64,000 nt of DNA from an uncultured Christensenella sp. (GTDB taxonomy: Bacteria > Bacillota > Clostridia > Christensenellales > Borkfalkiaceae): positions 62,001 through 126,000 of the forward strand of contig CAJTTC010000001.1 in NCBI GenBank assembly GCA_910579295.1. The letters run 5' to 3'. A program made the position numbers and the translations under genes. Position 1 is the stretch's first letter, and each line of letters starts with the position of its first letter. Of this stretch, positions 16,928-25,753 are shown piece after piece. Below the pieces are notes generated by a model, which had not been told where the DNA came from, did not search any database, and saw nothing but the letters and a program-made list of their open reading frames with translations.

Positions 16928-17609
16928 AAAAGCTGTTGATATAACTCTTACGGTTGTCTTTGCCGTTGTTCTGACCTTGTTCATTTTGACCTTTGCAATC
17001 GGCTTGCCTATCTATTGCAGATTTTTCTATTACATTCAGATTAAAACTCTGAAAATGGAGGAGGCAACGGGTTGGTCGTATCAGACGATAAAGGCGGCTT
17101 ACGACGACGTTCTGGACTATCTTCTGCTTGCCAATCACCCTTTCGGCACGGGCGAGCTGAAATGGACGGAATCGGAAGCGGCTCATTTTGCCGACTGCAA
17201 GGCGCTGTTTACGCTCAATACCTGCGTGCTTGTAATAAGCGGCGTGATTTCGCTCACCCTCATTCTTTTAAACAGATTTAAAGTTATCGAACTGCGTATG
17301 ATAAAGGGACACCGCGTATACCTCATATCCGCCGTAGTGTCGCTTGCTCTGCCGCTTGTGATAGGTTGTCTTGCGGCAATCGACTTCGACAGGGCGTTCG
17401 TCGTCTTTCACAGTATATTCTTCCCCGGCAAGACGAATTGGACGTTTGACCCGAGAACGGAGGAAATTATAAACGTAATGCCCGAAGAATTTTTTATGAA
17501 CTGTGCGATAATCATAGGCGTGGGGCTGATAGCCTTTTCCGCCGCGCTTATCGCCGCCGATTTGATTCTTTGGCGGAAGTCTGAAAAGAACGCGCAAAAA
17601 GGCAATTAA
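16908..17609 (+). CDS. TIGR01906/DUF1461 integral membrane protein
   Basis: A 233-residue protein with membrane helices near 12-36, 104-124, 136-160 and 196-222. The conserved stretch FVVFHSIFFPGKTNWTFDP, followed by EIINVMPEEFF (about 165-198), is the hallmark of the DUF1461 family found in Bacillota. Its biochemical function is not established. It is translationally coupled to the YhhN-like gene by a 20-nt overlap. Confidence 0.8.
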   Translation: MKNYRGKKAVDITLTVVFAVVLTLFILTFAIGLPIYCRFFYYIQIKTLKMEEATGWSYQTIKAAYDDVLDYLLLANHPFGTGELKWTESEAAHFADCKALFTLNTCVLVISGVISLTLILLNRFKVIELRMIKGHRVYLISAVVSLALPLVIGCLAAIDFDRAFVVFHSIFFPGKTNWTFDPRTEEIINVMPEEFFMNCAIIIGVGLIAFSAALIAADLILWRKSEKNAQKGN

Positions 17610-17636
17610 TACCGCCCTATATTTAGGGTTTACGGG

Positions 17637-17665
17637 TTGATTTACCGACGTTAAAGTGATATAAT
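17637..17665 (+). promoter_or_regulatory. Sigma-A promoter of the hydrogenase gene
   Basis: TTGATT (17637-17642), 17-nt spacer, TATAAT (17660-17665). The transcript would have a leader of about 80 nt before ATG 17753 with AAAAGGAG as ribosome binding site. I see no known riboswitch in it. Confidence 0.7.
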
Positions 17666-17752
17666 GAACGTGCGATTTGTAATAGCGTGTGCAAAACCGC
17701 GCCTTTAATCGCGCCGATGTAAGCAAAAGAAATCGATGGAAAAGGAGATTTT

Positions 17753-19270
17753 ATGAAGGAACAGAGTGTAGTAACCGATTTAAGGAGACAGGTGTTTGCC
17801 GAGGTTGCGCGCGTTGCGTACGAGAGCAACGACGTGGCGGGCGATATAGAGGCTATTCCCTATAAGATAACGCCCGACGAAGTGCCCAAGTACAGGGAGA
17901 GCGTTTACCGCGAAAGGCAGATTGTCGCCGAGCGCGTGCGCCTTGCAATGGGGCTCTCTCTTCGCCCCGCAAACAAGCCTGTACATATAACAGAGGGTAT
18001 CGGCAGCAGTAATATTTCGGATAAGTATTACGAGCCGCCTTTGATGCAGGTAATACCCTCCGCGTGCGATAAGTGCCCCGACAACGTTTACGAGGTGTCG
18101 GATATGTGTCGCAACTGCGTGGCTCACTCGTGCATTAAAAACTGCCCCAAGGGAGCTATATCAATCGTCAACGGCAGGTCGTTCATAGACCAAAGCAAAT
18201 GTATTAAGTGCGGCAGATGTAAAAACGCCTGCCCCTACGACGCAATCAGCCACAAGGTTCGTCCCTGTGCGTCGGCGTGCGGGATAAAGGCTATCTCCTC
18301 CGACGAGTACGGCAGAGCGCATATCGACAACGGTAAGTGCGTTGCCTGCGGACAGTGTATGTCGGCGTGCCCGTTCGGCGCTATTGCCGATAAATCGCAG
18401 ATATTCCAGCTCATTCAGTCCATAAAGAAGGGCGACAAAATTATCGCCGCCGTTGCGCCCGCTATTGCAGGGCAGTACGGTGCAAAGACGACTTTGGGCA
18501 AAATAAAAACCGCTCTGTTAAAGCTCGGGTTTGCCGACCTGTACGAGGTTGCCGAGGGAGCGGATCTGGGCTGCATAGCCGAAGCCAACCACTATGTGAA
18601 CGAGGTTGCGACGGGTAAGCTCCCCTTCCTTCTGACAAGCTGTTGTCCCGCGTGGGCGGTGCTTGCAAAAACGCAGTTTCCCGACTTTGTAGAGGAAGTT
18701 TCGCAGGAGCTCACGCCAATGGTTGCAACGGCGAGAAAGATTAAGGAGCTCGACCCCGAAGCGAGGGTTGTGTTTATTGGTCCTTGCGCGGCTAAAAAGT
18801 TGGAGGCTTCGAGAAGATCGCTGAGAAGTTACGTTGATTTCGTTTTGACTTTCGAGGAGCTTGCGGGTATGTTCGTCGCAAAGGACATAAACGTTGCGGA
18901 GCTCGAAGAGAGCCCGCTACGTCAGACTCACTGCACGGGCGCGGGCAGAGGTTACGCAGTTTCAGGCGGCGTTGCCGCGGCAATCGAGCGCACGATAAAG
19001 GAATATTTTCCCGAAACGGAAGTCAACATTTACCATGCGGAGGGGCTTGCCGACTGCAAGAAGATTTTGACGCTTGCAAAGGCGGGCAAAATCAAGGGTT
19101 GCCTTATAGAGGGTATGGGCTGTCCCGGCGGCTGCGTTGCGGGCGTAGGCACTATCGTTCCGCCCGAAAAGGCTAAAATTTTTGTCGAGCAGTTCGCTAA
19201 AAACAGTTCGAGCCAAGTTCCCGAAGCGGAATGGTTGGAGTACGCCGAACGCCTCACCAAAATGAAGTGA
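17753..19270 (+). CDS. Monomeric [FeFe] hydrogenase, group B-like
   Basis: A 505-residue iron-sulfur protein. The N-terminal half has clustered Cys motifs for several [4Fe-4S] centres (CDKCPDN, CRNCVAHSCIKNCPKG, CIKCGRCKNACPYDA, CVACGQCMSACPFGA). The H-cluster motifs follow: TSCCPAW (L1), GPCAAKKLE (L2, in place of MPCxxKxxE) and EGMGCPGGCVAG (L3). The L1/L2 variants and the extra Cys pattern are those of group B (B1) enzymes. It would interconvert protons and H2 with ferredoxin in the cytoplasm. HydE/F/G maturases are not in this window. It is a single-gene transcript with its own promoter and terminator. Confidence 0.88.
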   Translation: MKEQSVVTDLRRQVFAEVARVAYESNDVAGDIEAIPYKITPDEVPKYRESVYRERQIVAERVRLAMGLSLRPANKPVHITEGIGSSNISDKYYEPPLMQVIPSACDKCPDNVYEVSDMCRNCVAHSCIKNCPKGAISIVNGRSFIDQSKCIKCGRCKNACPYDAISHKVRPCASACGIKAISSDEYGRAHIDNGKCVACGQCMSACPFGAIADKSQIFQLIQSIKKGDKIIAAVAPAIAGQYGAKTTLGKIKTALLKLGFADLYEVAEGADLGCIAEANHYVNEVATGKLPFLLTSCCPAWAVLAKTQFPDFVEEVSQELTPMVATARKIKELDPEARVVFIGPCAAKKLEASRRSLRSYVDFVLTFEELAGMFVAKDINVAELEESPLRQTHCTGAGRGYAVSGGVAAAIERTIKEYFPETEVNIYHAEGLADCKKILTLAKAGKIKGCLIEGMGCPGGCVAGVGTIVPPEKAKIFVEQFAKNSSSQVPEAEWLEYAERLTKMK

Positions 19271-19305
19271 TATTATTTAATTAAATGAAGTAATATTATT
19301 TAATA
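19259..19305 (+). repeat. Imperfect duplication of the hydrogenase 3' end
   Basis: The last codons and stop (AAATGAAGTGATATTATTTAA) are repeated 23 bp downstream as AAATGAAGTAATATTATTTAA, again with an in-frame-looking stop. Only one base differs over 21. Confidence 0.6.
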
Positions 19306-19323
19306 AATAGAATTAAAAATATT

Positions 19324-19349
19324 CTGTCCGCATATTGTTGTGCGGGCAG
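19324..19349 (+). terminator. Terminator of the hydrogenase gene
   Basis: CTGTCCGCA (19324-19332) pairs with TGCGGGCAG (19341-19349) with one G-T, followed by TTTGCTTTTT. Confidence 0.75.
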
Positions 19350-19362
19350 TTTGCTTTTTAAC

Positions 19363-19391
19363 TTGCCATTTTTGTTTGTGTATGATAGAAT
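19363..19391 (+). promoter_or_regulatory. Sigma-A promoter of the prmA operon
   Basis: TTGCCA (19363-19368), 17-nt spacer, TAGAAT (19386-19391), 28 nt before ATG 19420. Its position rules out the upstream in-frame start at 19351. Confidence 0.7.
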
Positions 19392-19419
19392 AGATTTAAT
19401 ACAGGTTGAGGAAAGTAAA

Positions 19420-20361
19420 ATGAAGTTTATCGAGCTTACCGTACACACAACTTCCGAGGGCAGCGAGCTTATCGCCGACGTGATGTGGCGCTACACGAAC
19501 TACGGCGTAGCCATATCCGACGTAAAGGACGTCATTGCGCTCCAACGCGACAAGTCGGCGTATTGGGACTATATGGATGACTGCCTGACTGCAAATACGA
19601 GCGGCGACGTGCTCGTCAAGGCGTTTATCGCGGTTGCCGACGCGCCTTCCGTTCTGCCGAAGATAAGGGCCGACATTGAAGAGATTGAAAAAAACTGCGC
19701 GGGCGCGTTGCCTCTGGGCACTCTCGAAGCCACTAACCGCGAGATTGAGGGCGACGATTGGATAGAGATATGGCGCACGCATTTCCGCCCCATTCACCTC
19801 GGCAGAATAGTTGTCGTGCCCGAATGGATAGCTTATGATAAAGGGGACGGCGAGGAGATAGTAAAGCTCGACAACAATATGGCTTTCGGCACGGGCGAGC
19901 ACGAAACTACGTCTATGTGCGTAGAGCTCTTACAGGAATATATAACTCCCGACAGCGTGTGTATAGACGTCGGATGCGGAAGCGGTATTCTGGGGATATC
20001 GGCGGTTAAGCTGGGCGCAAAGCTCGCCTATCTTACGGATATCGACGCCGTAGCCGTGGAGAGCGCCAACCACAACGCACAGTTAAACGGCGTGTCGGAT
20101 AAAACGGTTATAGCGCGCTCTAACCTTTTGGACGACAGCAGTCTGAAAGGGGATATTATGCTCGCCAACATAACTGCGGATATCCTTGAAAATCTTGCGC
20201 CGTCCATTCCCAAAAATTTAAAGGCGGGCGGCACGCTCATTTTAAGCGGCATCATAGACGGCAAGCTTGACCGCGTGGTGGAAGTGTACTCCGCGCAGGG
20301 GCTTACTCTTGTTAAAAAAGTCAAAAAGGGGGAGTGGAACGCGCTTGCGTTTAAGGGTTAA
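19420..20361 (+). CDS. prmA: Ribosomal protein L11 methyltransferase
   Basis: A 313-residue SAM-dependent methyltransferase that modifies ribosomal protein L11. The SAM site IDVGCGSGILGISAVKLGA (about 181-199), the acidic strand end YLTDIDAVAVESA and the catalytic-loop motif LANITADI match PrmA. The substrate-recognition N-terminal domain precedes NNMAFGTGEHETT. ATG 19420 is the start because GAGGAAAG precedes it and the promoter overlaps any longer version. It is the first gene of prmA-rsmE-mtaB, sharing one base with rsmE (TAATG). Confidence 0.92.
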   Translation: MKFIELTVHTTSEGSELIADVMWRYTNYGVAISDVKDVIALQRDKSAYWDYMDDCLTANTSGDVLVKAFIAVADAPSVLPKIRADIEEIEKNCAGALPLGTLEATNREIEGDDWIEIWRTHFRPIHLGRIVVVPEWIAYDKGDGEEIVKLDNNMAFGTGEHETTSMCVELLQEYITPDSVCIDVGCGSGILGISAVKLGAKLAYLTDIDAVAVESANHNAQLNGVSDKTVIARSNLLDDSSLKGDIMLANITADILENLAPSIPKNLKAGGTLILSGIIDGKLDRVVEVYSAQGLTLVKKVKKGEWNALAFKG

Positions 20362-21092
20362 TGTCAGCTCCCAAAAGATTTTTCTGTAATACAATAGACT
20401 ACCCCGACGTTACGGAAGCAACGCTTGACGGCGAAGAGTTCGTTCACGCAAAGACCGTGCTCCGCATAACCGAGGGTACGGAAATAACTCTTCTCGACAA
20501 CGGCGGTAACGAGTACACGGCAATAGTTACAAAGCTCGAAAAACACCGTTTGTCGGCACATATTACGGGGGTAAATCGCGGGGAGCGCGAAATGTCGACG
20601 CCCGTCTATCTGCTTGTCGGCGCGTTAAAGGGCGACAAAACAGAGCTTGTAGTGCAAAAGGCGACGGAGCTCGGCGCGTCGAAAATCGGCGTGTTTTCTT
20701 CCCGTTACTGTTCGGCTTATATGAACGGCAACAAGCTCGAAAGGCTTAACAAGGTCGCGCGGGAGGCGGCAAAGCAGTGTTATCGTTCCGTCGCTCCCGA
20801 AGTCGTATATTTTGAGAATTTGAATTCCGCTCTCGCTTCGGCGGAGGGGTACGCAAACAAGCTGTTTTTCTGCGAATTTGCCGAGAGCAGCGAGACTGAT
20901 TTTAAGCGTATAAGCGGCTCTACGGCGTTGGTCGTCGGCAGTGAGGGCGGCTTTGCGGACGAGGAGTATGCGGCGGCAAAAGACGAATACGGCTTCAAGG
21001 GTATGAGTCTGGGCAAGCGCATACTTCGTGCGGAAACGGCGGCGGTTGCCGTATGCGCGCTCGCGGCGTTTAATTTGGGTGAGTTGGAATGA
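20361..21092 (+). CDS. rsmE: 16S rRNA (uracil1498-N3)-methyltransferase
   Basis: A 243-residue SPOUT-class methyltransferase for U1498 of 16S rRNA. Diagnostic stretches: GALKGDKTELVVQKATELGA (about 90-109), a REAAKQCYRSVAPEV motif, and the knot region ALVVGSEGGFADEEYAAA followed by SLGKRILRAETAAV. The start codon overlaps the prmA stop, and the stop overlaps the mtaB start by 4 bp, so the three are coupled. Confidence 0.93.
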   Translation: MSAPKRFFCNTIDYPDVTEATLDGEEFVHAKTVLRITEGTEITLLDNGGNEYTAIVTKLEKHRLSAHITGVNRGEREMSTPVYLLVGALKGDKTELVVQKATELGASKIGVFSSRYCSAYMNGNKLERLNKVAREAAKQCYRSVAPEVVYFENLNSALASAEGYANKLFFCEFAESSETDFKRISGSTALVVGSEGGFADEEYAAAKDEYGFKGMSLGKRILRAETAAVAVCALAAFNLGELE

Positions 21093-22306
21093 GAGCGGTC
21101 GTATTCACTCTTGGCTGTAAGGTAAACGAGGTGGAGAGCGCGGCGATAATGTCGGAGCTCGAAAACCGCGGCTGGGATGTTTCGGAAGAGCTTTCTCCCG
21201 CGGATATATATGTGTTAAACACCTGCGCGGTTACGAGAGAGGCGGAAAAAAAGAGCCGTCAGCTAATCGCGCGCGTAAAGAAATTCAATCCCGACGCCCT
21301 GATATACGTGTGCGGTTGCGCTTCTCAGAAAAACGCCGTACAGTTCGAAAATAAGGACGGCGTGCGGTATGTGTGCGGGGCAAACTCCAAACAGCGCATA
21401 GTAACCGCCGTTTGCGCCGATTTCGGCGGAGTAGAGTGCGAGCGGCTCGGCTATCCGAAGCAGGTCAAAACGCGGGCGTTTATCAAAATCGGCGACGGCT
21501 GTAACAACTTCTGTTCGTACTGCGTAATTCCCTATCTGCGCGGTCGCGTCACCTCGCGCTCGGTAGAGGATATCGTCAACGAGGTTAAGGCGTGCGCCGC
21601 TCCCGAAATCGTGCTTACGGGCATAAATATTTCTGCGTACGACGTCGACGGCGGCGGCTTGAAGGGGCTGATAGAAGCGCTTGCGTTCACCGATAAGAGA
21701 GTGCGCCTCGGCTCCATAGAATGCAACGTGATAGACGACGGGCTTTTGGACGCGCTCGGCAGGTTGACGGACTTTGCTCCGCAATTTCACCTGTCGTTAC
21801 AGAGCGGTTCTGACGTCGTTTTGCGCGCAATGAACAGACGGTACACGCGCGCGCAGTATCTCGAAAAGTGCGGGCTTATCCGTAAGCGTTTTCCCGACGC
21901 GGCGATAACCACCGATATAATCGCGGGATTTTGCGGAGAGAGCGATGAGGACTTTGAAGATAGCCTTTCCATAATAGAGGAGGCTGGACTTGCACGCGTG
22001 CACGCATTTGCGTTTTCACCGAGAGAGGGTACGGCGGCGTTCGGAATGAAAGACCTGCCCGCGGACGTAAAATCGGAGCGGCTTCACCGGCTTATAGAGC
22101 TTGGGAAAGCCGCCGAGGAAAAATTTATAAAGGCGCGATTGGGGCGGGAATATGCCTTAATCACCGAAGAATTTAACGGCGGATACACCTGCGGCTATAC
22201 GGGTAATTACATACGCGTTTTCGTCGCGGGCGAGCATAAGGGTAGAATAAACGTTAGGCTCAAAAAAATTTTCCGCGACGGCGCATTGGCTGAAATAGCC
22301 GACTGA
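21089..22306 (+). CDS. mtaB: tRNA t6A37 methylthiotransferase
   Basis: A 405-residue radical-SAM methylthiotransferase converting t6A to ms2t6A at position 37 of ANN-decoding tRNAs. It has the N-terminal UPF0004 domain with GCKVNEVESAAI, NTCAVTREAEKKSRQ and CGCASQ (cluster-binding Cys), then the radical-SAM CNNFCSYCVIPYLRG motif (about 141-155), and ends in a short TRAM-like region. Length and the KVNEVES motif point to MtaB rather than MiaB. Confidence 0.92.
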   Translation: MRAVVFTLGCKVNEVESAAIMSELENRGWDVSEELSPADIYVLNTCAVTREAEKKSRQLIARVKKFNPDALIYVCGCASQKNAVQFENKDGVRYVCGANSKQRIVTAVCADFGGVECERLGYPKQVKTRAFIKIGDGCNNFCSYCVIPYLRGRVTSRSVEDIVNEVKACAAPEIVLTGINISAYDVDGGGLKGLIEALAFTDKRVRLGSIECNVIDDGLLDALGRLTDFAPQFHLSLQSGSDVVLRAMNRRYTRAQYLEKCGLIRKRFPDAAITTDIIAGFCGESDEDFEDSLSIIEEAGLARVHAFAFSPREGTAAFGMKDLPADVKSERLHRLIELGKAAEEKFIKARLGREYALITEEFNGGYTCGYTGNYIRVFVAGEHKGRINVRLKKIFRDGALAEIAD

Positions 22307-22330
22307 TTAAAAGGGCAAGAAAGGAGTTGT

Positions 22331-24016
22331 ATGGATTTGACAGAGGGTGACGACAATCACAAAACAAAGGCGCGCAACGTTGTAACCGAATTTTTCAGAC
22401 AGACGTTCCGCAGTCATACGGGCGACGAATATTCCGAGCTTTTAACCCGCGGAATGCGCGGCGACGGCGGCGTAAACAAAAAGTATCCGTGGGCGTATAT
22501 CAGACTGTTCGCTTTAATCGTCATACTGTTTGCAATATATCTGCTGATAGTGCGTTTTACCTCTAACGAGCTGTTAACGCCTACGATAATGACGCTCGGT
22601 TCAATAAGCGTGAGTTTGTCGTTCCTCATCTTTCTGTACGAGCTGTATCCAAAAAAAGATTTAAGCATTATGCTGGTCTGTCTTGCTATGTTGATAGGCG
22701 GCGCGCTGTCGACTATTATTACGCAAGTGCTTTTCAACGTCTTCACTACCGACAGCAAATGGTTATTTTCGGTGTTCGTAGGCTTTTTCGAGGAGCTTCC
22801 AAAAGCGATATCCACCATTCTGATATTGGTCGTCACGCGTAAAAATTCGCCGCTTGCGGGCTTTATTATCGGCGCGGCGGTCGGTTGCGGCTTTTCTATT
22901 GTCGAGGATATGGGTTACATATTCGTAATGTCCAACGAAATGCCCGTTATGAACCTTACGACCATAATAGAGGTTGCCGTAGGCAGAGGCGCGACGGCGC
23001 TGTGCACTCACATTTTGTGGACGGCGGCTATAGGTTGGGCATACTGCCATTTCTCCCGTCATCTCGCCAACGTGGCGTTCTATCTGATTACGTTGCTTTC
23101 CTGCGGGTTGCATATCTGTTGGGATTTGCCGCTTGACTCGCTCCCCCTTGCGTTCATTTATGTGGCTTGCGGCGTGATTGCTTGCGTGGAGTGTCTGCTC
23201 ATACTGCATTTCGAAAGGCGCAAGGTATTCAACGAGAACCCGTTGCCGAACGTCGGGCTGTATGTTAACGAAAACGCCGTCAATCAACTTGCGAAGCAGG
23301 ATAATTTAAAGGAGCGGTCTCTGGATAAGAGCAATCCGAAATATTGGCGACATTGGGGGCTGTTTTCCGTGGCGCTCGGCACGTTTTTGATGGCGGTGAT
23401 TTCTATTATTTACTGCTCTATCCCTTTCCGCGAAACGTACGGAACGGAAACGTTTTATTCCCCCGAGAGCTTCGTTGATTATATGCAGAACGGTCTGGAT
23501 TTCGACGTGGAGGAGTATAGGGCGTACAACGCTCACGATACGGCTAACGACGTGCCCGAAACGGTGGGCAACAGGCTGACGAGGGTTACTCAGCGGGTGA
23601 CGGACAAAAACAACGAAAATATAGTCTACAACTATAAATATACCGTAAGTCACGACGATTTCAGCAACAGAGATTATTTCTTTCTGTATTCCACGACGGT
23701 GACAACGACTAACGAGTTGGGTATAAGTGTGGAGTATGAGCGCGAGGACGTGTATAACGACGGCTTAAAGTACGCTTCGTTCTTCCGCTTGAATAACAGC
23801 GTTACGGGTTTTAACTTCACTTCAAACGGCAATATTACGGTGTTTATTTACAACCCCGCGTTTGTGCGCGATTTGTCCGATTGGAAATACACCTCGCTGT
23901 TCATAACGTTTGCGTCAATATTCGGAGCGTCGCTTGTGTGCTACGTTTCGCTGTCAATAAAAAGTTGGAGGGTTAAAAAATTATGCTCGATGGAAAATGC
24001 GTCTTCTGTAAAATAA
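22331..24016 (+). CDS. PrsW-family intramembrane protease-like protein
   Basis: A 561-residue protein with about ten membrane helices. The PrsW glutamic protease motifs are present: FFEELPKAI (Glu154, Glu155, Lys158), SIVEDMGYI, CTHILWTAAIG and LHICWDLP, all in or next to membrane helices. PrsW cleaves the anti-sigma factor RsiW in Bacillus. Here the substrate is unknown. After the catalytic bundle an extracytoplasmic domain (about 365-520) precedes a last membrane helix, which is longer than Bacillus PrsW. It lies 24 nt after mtaB, and its 3' end overlaps the HIT gene by 34 bp. Confidence 0.8.
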   Translation: MDLTEGDDNHKTKARNVVTEFFRQTFRSHTGDEYSELLTRGMRGDGGVNKKYPWAYIRLFALIVILFAIYLLIVRFTSNELLTPTIMTLGSISVSLSFLIFLYELYPKKDLSIMLVCLAMLIGGALSTIITQVLFNVFTTDSKWLFSVFVGFFEELPKAISTILILVVTRKNSPLAGFIIGAAVGCGFSIVEDMGYIFVMSNEMPVMNLTTIIEVAVGRGATALCTHILWTAAIGWAYCHFSRHLANVAFYLITLLSCGLHICWDLPLDSLPLAFIYVACGVIACVECLLILHFERRKVFNENPLPNVGLYVNENAVNQLAKQDNLKERSLDKSNPKYWRHWGLFSVALGTFLMAVISIIYCSIPFRETYGTETFYSPESFVDYMQNGLDFDVEEYRAYNAHDTANDVPETVGNRLTRVTQRVTDKNNENIVYNYKYTVSHDDFSNRDYFFLYSTTVTTTNELGISVEYEREDVYNDGLKYASFFRLNNSVTGFNFTSNGNITVFIYNPAFVRDLSDWKYTSLFITFASIFGASLVCYVSLSIKSWRVKKLCSMENASSVK

Positions 24017-24324
24017 TCAAGGGTGAAATTCCCGCGGGGATAGTGTACGAGGACGATAAAATGTGCGTTTTTAAGGACTTAGAGCCGAAGGCAAAAGTGC
24101 ATTTGCTGGCTGTTCCCAAAACTCACTTCAAACTGCTTGCCGAGATGGGGGAGGAGGAGAAAAACATTCTCGCCTATATGCTCGGTAAAATTCCCGCAAT
24201 CGCCGCGGAAAACGGTTGCGGCAACGGCTATCGCCTTATTATTAATCAGGGCGACGACGCGGGACAGACCGTGTTCCATTTGCATATACACATTCTCGGC
24301 GGCGAACAGCTCGGCGATTTGTGA
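23983..24324 (+). CDS. HIT-family nucleotide hydrolase (HinT-like)
   Basis: A 113-residue protein with the full HIT fold: CVFCKIIKGEIPAGIVYED at the N-terminus with a CxxC, and the catalytic triad motif HLHIHILGG near residue 98-106. HinT proteins hydrolyse nucleoside phosphoramidates such as AMP-lysine. The start lies inside the end of the PrsW gene, with GGAGGG eight nt upstream. The terminator at 24387-24413 closes the operon. Confidence 0.92.
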   Translation: MLDGKCVFCKIIKGEIPAGIVYEDDKMCVFKDLEPKAKVHLLAVPKTHFKLLAEMGEEEKNILAYMLGKIPAIAAENGCGNGYRLIINQGDDAGQTVFHLHIHILGGEQLGDL

Positions 24325-24386
24325 CAGATTATTGTTTATATCGCTTCGCCGCCGACGCGGAGCTTACGATTTTTTAAATTATAATG

Positions 24387-24413
24387 CGCTCACCCGAAGA
24401 AAAAGGGTGAGCG
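24387..24413 (+). terminator. Terminator of the prmA-HIT operon
   Basis: CGCTCACCC and GGGTGAGCG form a 9-bp stem around GAAGAAAAA, followed by six T. It separates the operon from the convergent WYL regulator. Confidence 0.85.
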
Positions 24414-24456
24414 TTTTTTCGTTGTTTGAGGCATATGTAGGGGGCAATCGCATTTT

Positions 24457-25374
24457 TCAGTCCTGAGCTATCGCAAGAGCGGCGGCTTTTACGCGTTCGC
24501 ATAAATCGGCGGGAGCAAGCACTTTAACCTTTCCGCCGTAGCCCAGAATTTTATCTACAAGCGTTTCGTCGTCGGGCAGCGATACGGTTGCGACCAACGC
24601 GTTGCCGCGCGGTTCAACGTTGTCTACGCCGAGCAATTCCTCAACGACCGACAGCGCGTCCTTGCGTATTTCAAGGGTAACGGGCACAAGCTGTTCGGAG
24701 GAGTATTCGAAGTTCAGCGGTATTTCGTCCTTTTTTATTTCCTGCTTTACAAACGTCCGCCCCGTCAGCCGCGCGCCCTTTATGCGCCCTATCTTAAACG
24801 TTCTGAAATCCTGCCGCGTATGGCAGAAGGCGTAAATGTACCAGACGCTTTGCTTGAATATGAGCACGTGCGGGTCGATTATACGTCTGCTGTGCTCGCC
24901 CTCGCGCGAGATATAGTCTATCTCCAAACACATACTCTCGCGTACAGCCTGCTCGCAAACCTTCATTTTCTGCGGAAACTTGCCGAGATCCGCCCACGAG
25001 CCGCCGTCTATAATTATGTTGCCGCTTACGGTAAGCTCGCGCCTGTCGGCTTTCTGTTGCTGTTTGAGCTTTTCAAGCGCGGATAAAACGTCCTCGTCTT
25101 CCATAGTCGACAGCATAGCCGTGAGCGCGTTTGTCACCGCCGCGTATTCGCCGCGCGTAAAAAAGCCCGAGGGCAGTTTAAACGTGTCGGCAATAAAAAT
25201 CCCGCCGTATCTGCCCCGCACGACGTCAATAGGCACGCCCGAAACGTTGAGCTCTTCAACGTAGCGGTAAACGCTCCGCACCGAAATTTCAAAGCGCTCC
25301 GCCATTTCGCTTGCCGTCACCTTTCTGCGTGAAGTCAGAAGCATCAGCATTTTAATCATAATTTGGTATTTCAT
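24457..25374 (-). CDS. YafY-type HTH/WYL-domain transcriptional regulator
   Basis: A 305-residue regulator starting at ATG 25374 (GGAG eight nt upstream; the open frame continues through its own promoter). The N-terminal winged helix carries ASEMAERFEISVRSVYRYVEELN. The WYL domain is in the middle, with QSVWYIYAFCHTRQDFRTFKIGRI (close to the canonical W-Y-L ligand-binding pattern), followed by a WCX domain at the C-terminus. Such proteins sense small molecules or nucleic acid ligands. Its promoter contains a dyad, so autoregulation and control of the divergent small gene are likely. Confidence 0.85.
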   Translation of the reverse strand: MKYQIMIKMLMLLTSRRKVTASEMAERFEISVRSVYRYVEELNVSGVPIDVVRGRYGGIFIADTFKLPSGFFTRGEYAAVTNALTAMLSTMEDEDVLSALEKLKQQQKADRRELTVSGNIIIDGGSWADLGKFPQKMKVCEQAVRESMCLEIDYISREGEHSRRIIDPHVLIFKQSVWYIYAFCHTRQDFRTFKIGRIKGARLTGRTFVKQEIKKDEIPLNFEYSSEQLVPVTLEIRKDALSVVEELLGVDNVEPRGNALVATVSLPDDETLVDKILGYGGKVKVLAPADLCERVKAAALAIAQD

Positions 25375-25414
25375 TTGAAGCTCCGCAATAAAATATTTAG
25401 AAAAAGTTAAAAAT

Positions 25415-25443
25415 ATTTTATCATATATGACAATATGTGTCAA
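25415..25443 (-). promoter_or_regulatory. Promoter and putative operator of the WYL regulator
   Basis: On the minus strand TTGACA (25443-25438), 17-nt spacer and TAAAAT (25420-25415) form a strong promoter. TGACA-N5-TGTCA (25428-25442) is a perfect dyad covering the -35 box and part of the spacer, which is where a repressor would bind. Confidence 0.65.
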
Positions 25444-25490
25444 CTATAAGCGGTAAAATAAGTATGTAAAAAATAAATGAGGTGACAGGA

Positions 25491-25706
25491 ATGACGGTGT
25501 TGAATTATATGGCGGAGATAAAGAACAGGCTGAGTGAAAAGCACTCGGGCGAAACCTATCTGTTCGGTGAGGGCTTTGACGGCGTGCCCGTAACGACGCG
25601 TACGGCGTGCGAAATTATAGAGGAGATGAGCAATTTGCAGGGGCTCAACAAAGGTAAGCGGCTTGCCGCGAGAAGGCGTGCAAAGCAAGCGGCGTACGCT
25701 TATTAA
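25491..25706 (+). CDS. Small protein, unknown function
   Basis: A 71-residue basic protein at ATG 25491 with GAGGTG at good spacing, transcribed divergently from the WYL regulator. The centre has GETYLFGEGFDGVPVTTRTACEIIEEM. The C-terminus is a basic helix (KGKRLAARRRAKQ). I do not recognise it. The divergent layout suggests it is a target of the regulator. It ends before a strong bidirectional terminator. Confidence 0.6.
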   Translation: MTVLNYMAEIKNRLSEKHSGETYLFGEGFDGVPVTTRTACEIIEEMSNLQGLNKGKRLAARRRAKQAAYAY

Positions 25707-25722
25707 TTTGAATAAAAATATG

Positions 25723-25746
25723 GCGGGGCGGAAATTTCCGCCCCGC
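25723..25746. terminator. Bidirectional terminator
   Basis: GCGGGGCGGAAATTTCCGCCCCGC is a perfect 24-nt palindrome between two convergent genes. A-rich sequence lies to the left (T-run for the minus strand). Confidence 0.8.
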
Positions 25747-25753
25747 TGTAAGT

